Part shown: piece by piece, positions 1-7,349 of the stretch | Position numbering within the stretch: the first letter of the stretch is position 1 | How the letters are laid out: each line of letters begins with the position of its first letter | Assembly (NCBI GenBank): GCA_050298035.1 | Contig: JBNKTK010000045.1 | Coordinates: forward strand, 1-25,905 | DNA length: 25,905 bases | Source: Gaoshiqia sp050298035 | Lineage (GTDB): Bacteria > Bacteroidota > Bacteroidia > Bacteroidales > Prolixibacteraceae | Direction: 5' to 3' | Translations under genes and position numbers: made by a program | The notes under the pieces: generated by a model | Told to the model about the DNA's origin: nothing | The model's input: the letters and a program-made list of their open reading frames with translations, nothing else | The model's database searches: none

Positions 1-681
1 CAGGGCGGCCTGGAAAGGTGGGAAATGCACGTTGCGCAATTGTGCTTCGGATAAGTAGACCGGATCATAATCGCGCCCGCCTTCCGAAGCGCCGTACCCG
101 GCAAAATGCTTGGCGCAGGCCGAAGCTTTCAAATAACGAGAGTCAGTTCCCTGGATACCTTTAATAAAAGCAACTCCCATTCGTGAAGTAAGATACGGGT
201 CTTCTCCGTATGTTTCTTGCCCGCGACCCCAACGAGGATCCCTGAAAATGTTGACATTTGGAGACCAGAATGTGAGCCCCAGGTACTGCACCCGCCTGTC
301 TTTAGCAACTGCCAGGTTGTATTTTGCCCTTGCTTCAGTAGAGATGACATCTCCGATCTGATTGACAAGTTTGTCATCGAAGGTTGCAGCAAGCGCAATT
401 GCCTGCGGGAAAATGGTAGCTTCACCGGCACGGGCTACTCCATGCAAGGCTTCATTCCACCAATTATATTTAGGAATATCCAGCCTTGGCACCCCTCCGT
501 TGTTGTATCCCAACAAGGAAATTTTTTCATCAATACTCAAGTCATCCAATAATAAAGAAACGCGCTGATCAACAGGCAAAGCACTGTCTCTCCATTTTGC
601 TTCCTGCGCCGACAAGTTCGGTTTAAAAGAAGCTATAAATAGGAATGCCAACACAATGCCGGCTACTCGTAATTTCGTCAT
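1..681 (-). CDS. GH3 glycoside hydrolase, N-terminal part (cut by window edge)
   Basis: The reading frame starts with ATG at 681 and stays open to base 1, giving 227 residues with no stop. It begins with a signal peptide (hydrophobic residues about 6-25, ending near LSAQ). The mature part carries hallmarks of the GH3 N-terminal TIM barrel: WWNEALHGVAR, FPQAIALAATFD, TFWSPNVNIFRDPRWGRGQE, TYGEDPYL and ACAKHFAGYG. This spelling matches the beta-xylosidase/beta-glucosidase branch of GH3 better than the NagZ-type hexosaminidases. GH3 enzymes remove single beta-linked sugars from non-reducing ends, here probably in the periplasm. The nucleophile Asp and the C-terminal domains lie outside the window, so the exact substrate cannot be judged. 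The gene starts 10 nt after the lacI stop, so the two are probably co-transcribed. Confidence 0.93.
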   Translation of the reverse strand, partial: MTKLRVAGIVLAFLFIASFKPNLSAQEAKWRDSALPVDQRVSLLLDDLSIDEKISLLGYNNGGVPRLDIPKYNWWNEALHGVARAGEATIFPQAIALAATFDDKLVNQIGDVISTEARAKYNLAVAKDRRVQYLGLTFWSPNVNIFRDPRWGRGQETYGEDPYLTSRMGVAFIKGIQGTDSRYLKASACAKHFAGYGASEGGRDYDPVYLSEAQLRNVHFPPFQAAL

Positions 682-691
682 AACAAAAAGA

Positions 692-1762
692 TTAATGAAC
701 CCCCGAATACAGGTACGACTTAATATTCTCGCGGGTAATCACCTCCAGCGGAAACAACTCAGTAACGGGTGGTTGTTTTTTAAACAATAGAAAATTAACA
801 AGATGGCTAACTCCCATAAATGCCTGTCTGCGTGGATTTTGGTTAATCAGAAAATTTATGACCCCATCATACATGTAATGAATGTTATCTTTCAGCAAAT
901 CATACCCCACAAGGACAAGGTCTTTATGTCCGTATTTATCCAAAACAGCAGCAGTCAAATAAGAACCTTTTGAAGTCGAAACAAAAATCCCTGAAATGTT
1001 ATCCCGATTGACAACGTTTAACAATTCTCGATCAAAATCAGACTCATTGTAAGTCCCAAAGTCATAACTGATAATGTTAAAATCATCCAACCGGCTATCT
1101 GTGAAATAATCCCGAAAACCACGCTCTTTCTCCTTAAGGTGAACGGCATTCTGGATATCTTCATAAATGTGGAGGACAGCAACGTTACCGGGTGACTTCA
1201 TTTTTGTAGAAAGCATCTCTGCCCCTACCCTTCCACTCTGATACAAATCCTGTCCAATAAAGCTTATTGGCTCTGCTTCGGGGATGTTGGTATTGAACAA
1301 GACATATGGAATTCCTTTTGTTTTCAGTATATCAAAGAATTCCAATGCCTCTTTGTGAAAAATAGGCGCAATCAGAATACTGTCAGGCTGATATTCCAGT
1401 ACTTTCTCAGACACAACCTTGAAAGAAGACTTTTGATACAAGTTAAAATAGAAAGATTCAATACGGACATTATACTGCGCCCAATCCTCTTTAGCCTTAA
1501 AAATTCCGGCACCCGATTGTCTCCAATAATCATCCAGTGCCGGATCAGGAATGAGGGCCGCAATTTTATAAATTCTATTTGCCCCAAGTGTACTGGCAAT
1601 CAGGTTTGGTTTATAACCAGTCTGCTCAAGGGCTTCCATGACTTTCTTGAGCGCCTTTTCTGAGATTTTACCTCTTTTATGCAAAACCCGGTCAACAGTC
1701 GCCACCGACACACCTGCCATTTCAGCAATGTCTTTTATCCTAACATTTTTGTACTCTGACAT
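692..1762 (-). CDS. LacI-family transcriptional regulator of the PUL
   Basis: This 356-residue protein has the full LacI/GalR architecture. The N-terminal helix-turn-helix is at residues 7-28 (IKDIAEMAGVSVATVDRVLH), with V20-H28 as the recognition helix. The hinge reads PNLIASTL at 52-59, and Leu59 aligns with the leucine that wedges into the central CpG of LacI operators. A periplasmic-binding-protein-like sugar sensor follows (about residues 65-350). The subgroup signature TVDRVLH replaces the usual TVSRVLN, so base preference may differ from classic LacI. The gene is divergent from the susC at 2326 and is followed closely by GH3. Palindromes with central CG in the divergent intergenic region and before two other operons (2013, 2241, 12512, 18339) are its likely operators. 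That link is inference. The effector is unknown, probably a mono- or oligosaccharide released by this PUL. Confidence 0.95.
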   Translation of the reverse strand: MSEYKNVRIKDIAEMAGVSVATVDRVLHKRGKISEKALKKVMEALEQTGYKPNLIASTLGANRIYKIAALIPDPALDDYWRQSGAGIFKAKEDWAQYNVRIESFYFNLYQKSSFKVVSEKVLEYQPDSILIAPIFHKEALEFFDILKTKGIPYVLFNTNIPEAEPISFIGQDLYQSGRVGAEMLSTKMKSPGNVAVLHIYEDIQNAVHLKEKERGFRDYFTDSRLDDFNIISYDFGTYNESDFDRELLNVVNRDNISGIFVSTSKGSYLTAAVLDKYGHKDLVLVGYDLLKDNIHYMYDGVINFLINQNPRRQAFMGVSHLVNFLLFKKQPPVTELFPLEVITRENIKSYLYSGVH

Positions 1763-2012
1763 AAAAAATTTTCATCAAAAATAGTTAAACAATGGCAAAA
1801 AGTTTGGTATTTCAAAAAGAACATGCACATCAATCAAACATGCACCGTTGAAACATACCCACAACACAAAAAGCAGCTCTCTAACTTGTTCCGACAAAGG
1901 CATTTTTCAAAAATCCGTACGTGAACACATGCTAAAAAACACAATATCACAACAAACAACTGAAAATTAATATTTTGACATTTCAAAAGAGGAAATCACA
2001 TTATCCTCATAG

Positions 2013-2026
2013 TGTTTGCGCACACA
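2013..2026. promoter_or_regulatory. Putative LacI operator, site A (distal, before susC)
   Basis: The plus strand reads TGTTTGCGCACACA, a near-perfect palindrome around TGCGCA with the central CG typical of LacI-family operators. It is the exact reverse complement of the site at 18339-18352. It ends 38 nt upstream of the putative -7 box of the susC promoter, that is, upstream of the -33 element. Binding by the neighbouring LacI protein is inferred from the motif and the context. Confidence 0.72.
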
Positions 2027-2041
2027 AATATATATCATTTA

Positions 2042-2072
2042 TTTGTTTTTTCAATTTATTAACCTACTTTTA
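2042..2072 (+). promoter_or_regulatory. Candidate Bacteroidota-type promoter for susC
   Basis: TTTG at 2042-2045 is followed after 19 nt by TACTTTTA at 2065-2072, which matches 7 of 8 positions of the TAnnTTTG -7 element at the family's usual spacing. Transcription would begin near 2077, leaving a leader of roughly 250 nt before the ATG at 2326. The region is AT-rich, so a chance match is possible. A second, closer promoter near 2275-2285 (TATAATTT) cannot be excluded. Confidence 0.4.
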
Positions 2073-2240
2073 CAATTCCATAAGCCATTAAAAATGCGAA
2101 AACACTTCTTAACATTAAATAAAAAAGCATTAAAAAAACAGGCTTATTACACTTGTTAGAAGAAATTTACAAGGTAAAACCAGATAAAAAGATTCGTTTA
2201 TGTTATTTATAAAAAGAAAAACAACTCAACAAAGAAATAA

Positions 2241-2254
2241 TGTGTGCGGAAACA
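2241..2254. promoter_or_regulatory. Putative LacI operator, site B (proximal, before susC)
   Basis: The sequence TGTGTGCGGAAACA differs from the sites at 2013 and 18339 by one base (C to G at position 9). It lies 71 nt upstream of the susC ATG. If the promoter at 2042-2072 is the real one, the site sits inside the transcribed leader, where a bound repressor could act as a roadblock. It could also act together with site A, about 228 bp away, through DNA looping. Both roles are inference. Confidence 0.65.
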
Positions 2255-2325
2255 CTAGATTATGGAGAAAACAAATATAATTTCATGAATAGAAAAGTAA
2301 TCACCATCTATTAAAACAGTAATCT

Positions 2326-5300
2326 ATGAAAAAGTTACCAATTTTTATTTTAGTACTTGTCCTTTTAACCAATGTGCATGCAATGGCACAGACGTTAACT
2401 GGACGCGTGATCTCTGATGGAGACAACCAACCCCTCCCCGGTGTTGCTGTTGTTGAAAAAGGTACCAACAACGGTACTGCAACTGATATTGATGGTCAGT
2501 TTTCATTGAAACTTAATGACCCGCAGGAAGCTATCCTGGTTTTTTCATTTATTGGCTATGAAAAACAAGAGATTCCAGTAGCTGGAAGAACTTCGTTAGA
2601 TGTCGCACTAAAGAGCTCGGATATTGCCGTAGACGAAGTCGTTGTTACCGCTTTGGGGCTGAAGCGAGAGAAAAAGGCATTAACTTATTCAGCACAAAAT
2701 GTCTCTACTGATGAGCTCGGAGAGGCTCGATCACTAAACGTGATCAACTCCCTCTCTGGGAAAGTTGCCGGATTGAGTTTCTCTACGACCGGAAGTGGAG
2801 TTGGTAGCTCTTCAAGAGTTACACTTCGCGGAAATAGGTCCCTTACCGGAAACAACCAGCCACTATTTGTAATAGATGGTGTCCCGATGGATAATAATGT
2901 AGCATCGACACCATCAGCCGATATTGGCGGAACGACAAGTTTTGACGGTATTTCAAATATTAACCCAGAGGATATCGAATCGATGTCTGTTCTGAAAGGG
3001 CCTTCAGCAGCGGCACTATATGGAACTCGCGCTAGCAATGGGGTAATCATTATTACAACAAAAAAAGGGGCATCAGGACAGGAAGCAAAAATTTCGGTTT
3101 CTTCGAATCTAACGTTTTCTGAGGCATATGATTTACTTAACCAACAGAACCAATATGGTCAGGGTAGTACAGGAGTTTACGATCCGAAAAGCAGATTGAG
3201 TTGGGGACCAGAAATGACAGGTCAATCAGTTTCAGCTTGGCAGCTGGTACACAATCCTGATTATTCAGGTCCAGCGACGTATTCTTTCTCCCCTCAACCT
3301 GATAACTCAAAGAGTTTTTTCGAAACAGGCTATAACTGGGCAAAAACAGTTTCAGCTTCTATGGGTAATGACAAAACCCAAGGGTATTTCTCATATACTA
3401 ACACAGAAGCTAAAGGTATTGTAAAAGGAAATGAACTTGACCGACACAACCTCAATTTACGACTGACCAGCAATCTAACAAAAAAGTTAAGTTTAGATGC
3501 CAAAACAAACTTCATTTCCCAAAAAATTGACAATCCGCTAAACACAGGTGAATCGTCTGTCGGAGAGGCTGTTTACACAATGATCAGAAGTATGCCTTTT
3601 GAGCAGTATAAAGAGTTTGAATACACTGATGCAGCCGGTCAGTTGAGATACAACTATCCTGATCCAAATATTGTAGGTGGTGCCGGAGGGAACCCTTACT
3701 GGTATGCACTTAGAAGTCCCAGAATCGACGAAAGAAACAGATTCATTGGTTTTGCTTCCTTAAAATATGACTTTACAAATGATTTAAGCTTGCAGGTAAG
3801 AACTGGGTTAGACCAGGCAACTAATAAGTCAAAAGTATCACGTTATGCTTCACTATCTGTAATAGGTAATGATTTTGGCAGCTATTCAGAAATAATCGGC
3901 GAGACAATGGAGTTAAACTCAGACTTCCTTTTAGCCTATAAAAAAGATCTTGGTGACTTTAGAGTAGGTGCAAACATTGGAGGTAATGCATTGTATCAAA
4001 AACGTACTGCTCTAGATAGTGGAGGTCGATTAAGTAGAAGAAACTTTTTTGCAATAAGCAATCTTTCGACTGTTAACTCCAACTCAGATTTTTATAAGAA
4101 GAAAATACATTCGCTTTACGGGTTTGCTCAGTTGGCCTTCAAAGAGTACTTATTTTTAGATGTAACAGCTCGCAATGACTGGTCTTCAACGTTACCTGCC
4201 GATAACAGATCTTACTTTTATCCTTCAGTGGGTCTTACGAGTGTTATCAGCGATATGGTGGATATTAAATCTGATGTGTTGACATTTTTGAAAGCAAGAG
4301 GATCATATGCAAAAGTAGGTAATGATACCGATCCTTATCGTTTAAGTAACCAGCTTCTATATTATGGTTTTAATGGAGGCGTAGTTCAGTCTTCTACAAT
4401 GCTTAACAATTCAGAGCTTAAGCCAGAAATTTCTACTTCCACTGAGTTTGGTTTGGATGCTAGGTTCTTCCACAACAAAATTGGACTGGATTTTACATGG
4501 TTCAAGACCAATACCGAAAACCAGATTTTTACAATTAATGTCCCTGAGTCATCAGGATTTGCCAAGCAAGTGGTGAACGGCGGAGAAATTGAAAACAAAG
4601 GTATTGAGTTAGTTTTGAATGCAACAGTTTTAGAGCGTGGAGATTTTGCATGGGATATTACAGCCAACTATTCCAGCTACAACACCAAAGTGCTCAGCAT
4701 CATGGAAGGAAGGGATGAATTGTCAATCACAACCGGATATGAACGACTTGCTCAAACTATTGTAAAAGAAGGTGGTGAGTATGGGGATCTTTATATCAGA
4801 GGATTTAACCGTACCGATGATGGTCAAATCATTGTGAATGAAGAAACAGGCTTACCTGAGTTTACTTCCGGGTTCGACATTCTTGCAGGAAATTTTAATC
4901 CGGACTGGACAGGTGGTATCCAAAACAAACTTACCTATAAAGGCTTATCATTAAGCTTCCTGGTTGATTTCAGAATTGGTGGCGAGGTAATTTCATACAG
5001 CCAGGCAAGAATGGCAGGAGTTGGAGCAAGCGATATCACACTTAACGGCAGAACTAATGGGTTCGTAGTAGAAGGTGTAAATGTAACACGTGATGATAAC
5101 GGAAACATTACTTCAACTACACCAAACTCAACGTCTGTTCTCGCTGAAGATTACTGGACACAAGTTGCAAGCAGGGATCCAAGATCCGCAGAAGATTTTG
5201 TTTTTGATGCCACCAATATTAGACTTAGAGAATTGGTATTAGGTTATTCTTTGCCGAAAAGTGTTCTAGGTAATGGTCCTTTCGCTGGCATAAACATTTC

Positions 5301-5451
5301 ATTTGTTGGAAGAAACCTCTTTTTCTTTACAAACAAAGCTAAATACTTTGATCCTGAACAAAGTGTAGGTGTTGGAAACCTTCAGGGGATCGAATCATTC
5401 AATATCCCTACTACACGGGACTTCGGATTTAATGTGAAATTTGATTTTTAA
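2326..5451 (+). CDS. SusC-like TonB-dependent outer-membrane glycan transporter (pair 1)
   Basis: This is a 1041-residue RagA/SusC-type protein. A signal peptide (residues 1-21, cleaved after AMA) is followed by a carboxypeptidase-regulatory-like beta-sandwich (about 24-97, GRVISDGDNQPLPGVAVVEK). Next come a TonB-box-like stretch (DEVVVTALGLKRE, about 103-115) and the plug (NVINSLSGKVAGL, LFVIDGVPMDN, MSVLKGPSAAALYGTRASNG). A long C-terminal beta-barrel ends in FNVKFDF with the terminal aromatic expected of outer-membrane barrels. It lacks the STN domain present in the second SusC of this window, so it should not signal to a FecR protein. It imports oligosaccharides with the SusD lid encoded 12 nt downstream. 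Two putative LacI operators lie upstream. Confidence 0.96.
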   Translation: MKKLPIFILVLVLLTNVHAMAQTLTGRVISDGDNQPLPGVAVVEKGTNNGTATDIDGQFSLKLNDPQEAILVFSFIGYEKQEIPVAGRTSLDVALKSSDIAVDEVVVTALGLKREKKALTYSAQNVSTDELGEARSLNVINSLSGKVAGLSFSTTGSGVGSSSRVTLRGNRSLTGNNQPLFVIDGVPMDNNVASTPSADIGGTTSFDGISNINPEDIESMSVLKGPSAAALYGTRASNGVIIITTKKGASGQEAKISVSSNLTFSEAYDLLNQQNQYGQGSTGVYDPKSRLSWGPEMTGQSVSAWQLVHNPDYSGPATYSFSPQPDNSKSFFETGYNWAKTVSASMGNDKTQGYFSYTNTEAKGIVKGNELDRHNLNLRLTSNLTKKLSLDAKTNFISQKIDNPLNTGESSVGEAVYTMIRSMPFEQYKEFEYTDAAGQLRYNYPDPNIVGGAGGNPYWYALRSPRIDERNRFIGFASLKYDFTNDLSLQVRTGLDQATNKSKVSRYASLSVIGNDFGSYSEIIGETMELNSDFLLAYKKDLGDFRVGANIGGNALYQKRTALDSGGRLSRRNFFAISNLSTVNSNSDFYKKKIHSLYGFAQLAFKEYLFLDVTARNDWSSTLPADNRSYFYPSVGLTSVISDMVDIKSDVLTFLKARGSYAKVGNDTDPYRLSNQLLYYGFNGGVVQSSTMLNNSELKPEISTSTEFGLDARFFHNKIGLDFTWFKTNTENQIFTINVPESSGFAKQVVNGGEIENKGIELVLNATVLERGDFAWDITANYSSYNTKVLSIMEGRDELSITTGYERLAQTIVKEGGEYGDLYIRGFNRTDDGQIIVNEETGLPEFTSGFDILAGNFNPDWTGGIQNKLTYKGLSLSFLVDFRIGGEVISYSQARMAGVGASDITLNGRTNGFVVEGVNVTRDDNGNITSTTPNSTSVLAEDYWTQVASRDPRSAEDFVFDATNIRLRELVLGYSLPKSVLGNGPFAGINISFVGRNLFFFTNKAKYFDPEQSVGVGNLQGIESFNIPTTRDFGFNVKFDF

Positions 5452-5463
5452 AAAATTGATGAT

Positions 5464-7032
5464 ATGAAAAATATTGTAGTTAAATTATTCGCGGTAGTAT
5501 TACTCATATATGTATCGGGATGTACTTCAGATTTTGATGAAGTAAATACAAATCCTAATACACTTACTACAGACCAGTTGGATGCCTCAATGGCAGGTCC
5601 TTCATTTGCCAATGCTTTGTACAAGGGAACAGGTAACGCTTCCTGGAGTATCCCTGGAGATGATTATGGTACATATGGGTTGGCCACCATGCTTCATTCC
5701 ATGCTTTTTGTGCACTATTTCTCTGCAGGTAGCCCAGGATGGCAAACAGAACGAAATGGCATTAATGATGGCTGGAGAAGCCGGGGATGGTTACGCTTTT
5801 ATACACTAGCCGTGCCTTCACTTAGAAATGCATATACAGCAGCAGAAGGAGATGCTGAAGCATTGGCGATCCTTGATATATGGAAAGTGTACATGTTCCA
5901 TCGGTTTACTGACTCATGGGGACCTGTTCCTTACTCTCAAGCTGGTATCGGTGGTTCCAGTGTACCTTACGATTCTCAGGAATCAATGTATGATGATTTC
6001 TTTAATCTTCTGACTGCAGCTAATAGTACATTAAGTTCTGCTTCTGGTACTGTTGGTATTTTTAAAGATTACGATGCCGTGTACGGTGGCGACGTTGAGA
6101 TGTGGAGAAGGTTTGGTAATTCGTTGAGATTGAGGTTAGCATTGCGAATTTCGGATGTTGATGCTGCTAAAGCAAAAACTGAAGCAGAAGCAGCTGTTTC
6201 AGCCGGGGTGATTGAATCAAATAATGGAAGTGCTTATTATCATGTAACTTCAGATACCTATAATAACTTTGTTGATGTCGCCCGCTACTGGGGTTTTTAT
6301 ATGTCTGCTGACTTAGAAAGTATCTTAAAAGGGTATAATGACCCACGTTTGGCTACCTGGTTTAGTCCTAATTCAAACGGGAACTTTGTTGGCCAACCTA
6401 ATGGTGGCGCTACTACCAGAAACTGGAGTACTGATACAATAAGTTTGACCAATCAGGAAACTACATTTGGAGACCCAAACACAAAAGACATCGAAGTCAT
6501 GATGGCTGCTGAATCATTCTTTAACAGGGCCGAAGGTGCATTGAATGGATGGAATATGGGAAATAACGCCCAGTCATTATATGAAGAAGGTGTCCGTATG
6601 TCTTTGCAGCAATGGGGAATCACAAATGCCACGACAATTAATACTTATATTGCCGGTACAACGACTGCAACAGCACCGACTTTAGTAGCTGAGTATACAG
6701 CAGCAGGTCATAGTGCAACTCCTCCGGTTGATGTACCTGTTTCCTGGGGAAATACTGAATCTGCTCAACGAAAACAAATCGCGGTTCAGAAATACCTTGC
6801 TCTTTTCCCGGAGTCTTGGGAAACATGGTCTGATCTTAGAAGAAGCGATGCAGATATTTTGTACCCATTACTTACAACTGAGGATCCTGAAGTAGGTACT
6901 GGATTAATGAAGAGGCTAACTTATGTGCCGAATGAATATAGCACAAATAAAGATGCCGTTGACGCAGTTGTAAGCACACTCCCTGGAGGTGAAGACAAAG
7001 GCAGTGCAAGAGTTTGGTGGGATGCTCAATAA
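5464..7032 (+). CDS. SusD-like surface glycan-binding lipoprotein (SusD-like_2 type, pair 1)
   Basis: This 522-residue protein starts 12 nt after susC. It has a lipoprotein signal with Cys20 in a VSGC lipobox, followed by TSDFDEVNTNPNTLT. This opening, and features such as DIWKVYMFHRFTDSWGPVPYSQA and FFNRAEGALNGW, are typical of the SusD-like_2 family rather than the classic SusD/RagB fold family. C-terminal signatures include QKYLALFPESWETWSDLRRS. Its role is to cap the SusC barrel and capture glycan at the cell surface. The stop is followed within 30 bp by a strong hairpin, so the susCD unit probably ends here. Confidence 0.95.
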   Translation: MKNIVVKLFAVVLLIYVSGCTSDFDEVNTNPNTLTTDQLDASMAGPSFANALYKGTGNASWSIPGDDYGTYGLATMLHSMLFVHYFSAGSPGWQTERNGINDGWRSRGWLRFYTLAVPSLRNAYTAAEGDAEALAILDIWKVYMFHRFTDSWGPVPYSQAGIGGSSVPYDSQESMYDDFFNLLTAANSTLSSASGTVGIFKDYDAVYGGDVEMWRRFGNSLRLRLALRISDVDAAKAKTEAEAAVSAGVIESNNGSAYYHVTSDTYNNFVDVARYWGFYMSADLESILKGYNDPRLATWFSPNSNGNFVGQPNGGATTRNWSTDTISLTNQETTFGDPNTKDIEVMMAAESFFNRAEGALNGWNMGNNAQSLYEEGVRMSLQQWGITNATTINTYIAGTTTATAPTLVAEYTAAGHSATPPVDVPVSWGNTESAQRKQIAVQKYLALFPESWETWSDLRRSDADILYPLLTTEDPEVGTGLMKRLTYVPNEYSTNKDAVDAVVSTLPGGEDKGSARVWWDAQ

Positions 7033-7059
7033 TAGCAGTATCATTTAATTATGCAATAT

Positions 7060-7093
7060 AAGAGGCTATCTCAAAAGAGATGGCCTCTTTCAT
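7060..7093 (+). terminator. Hairpin downstream of susCD (probable terminator)
   Basis: A 13-bp stem (7060-7072 pairing with 7077-7089, one G-U wobble) closes an AAAA loop and is followed by a T-rich tract (TTTCATTTTC). It lies 28 bp after the SusD stop. The same hairpin forms the left end of the IS-like remnant at 7060-7307, so the terminator may have been supplied by, or may coincide with, a mobile-element end. Confidence 0.7.
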
Positions 7094-7274
7094 TTTCTGC
7101 GAAGAGTGAAAAAAATTGAAAGTTTCCAATCTTCGTTTTTAACGACTTACAGCAATTTGGCATCTTCAGGCATGACAAGTAACTTGCCCTTTCTGAAAAA
7201 ACCGATCGAGTCCCAAATAAATGGAAAACCAAAAATACGATCAGAAAAAAACAAGTCAGGGAGCAAATAAAAAA

Positions 7275-7301
7275 CCGTCCCAAAAACTTGTTTTGAGACG
7301 G
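7275..7301 (-). terminator. Second hairpin, oriented leftward
   Basis: The stem 7275-7285/7291-7301 (10 of 11 pairs) closes a 5-nt loop. Read on the minus strand it ends in a run of T (forward AAAAAA at 7269-7274), the form of an intrinsic terminator. No minus-strand gene reads into it from the right, so it may be a structural end of the remnant element rather than a working terminator. It lies just upstream of the propeller gene at 7350. Confidence 0.35.
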
Positions 7302-7349
7302 CCTCCTGTTTTATCTTTAGATTTCATGTTCCAACCAGGTAAACTATTC

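Larger units (their letters stand above)
1763..2325. other. Divergent lacI/susC regulatory region
   Basis: This 563-bp AT-rich stretch has no convincing ORF. It separates lacI (leftward) from susC (rightward). It holds two copies of the 14-bp putative operator (2013-2026 and 2241-2254) and one Bacteroidota-type promoter candidate facing susC (2042-2072). On the lacI side, TATTTTTG (minus strand, forward 1776-1783) fits TAnnTTTG, but it lies only 13 nt from the ATG and has no partner box at the right distance, so I do not call a lacI promoter. No RNA gene or terminator hairpin is apparent. Confidence 0.6.
7060..7307. mobile_element. Short IS/MITE-like remnant with inverted ends
   Basis: The two ends are imperfect inverted repeats. 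The left end (plus strand) reads AAGAGGCTATCTCAAAA and the right end (minus strand from 7307) reads AGGAGGCCGTCTCAAAA, matching at 14 of 17 positions. Each end can also fold on itself: 7060-7089 on the left, and 7275-7285 with 7291-7301 (10 of 11 pairs) on the right. The interior of about 200 bp encodes no recognisable transposase. No clear target-site duplication is visible. Ends of the type GAGGCnGTCTCAAAA are, from memory, common among Bacteroidota insertion sequences. An alternative is simply two unrelated terminators, one facing each way. Confidence 0.45.

Noticed and set aside
1776..1783. lacI promoter at TATTTTTG (minus strand)
   Set aside because: The box fits the -7 consensus but lies 13 nt from the ATG and lacks a TTTG at the right spacing.
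7221..7349. N-terminal extension of the propeller protein (43 residues before MKIQQ)
   Set aside because: It is translated from the IS-like remnant, is Lys/Gln-rich, and would bury the signal peptide. The ATG at 7350 gives a proper signal sequence.
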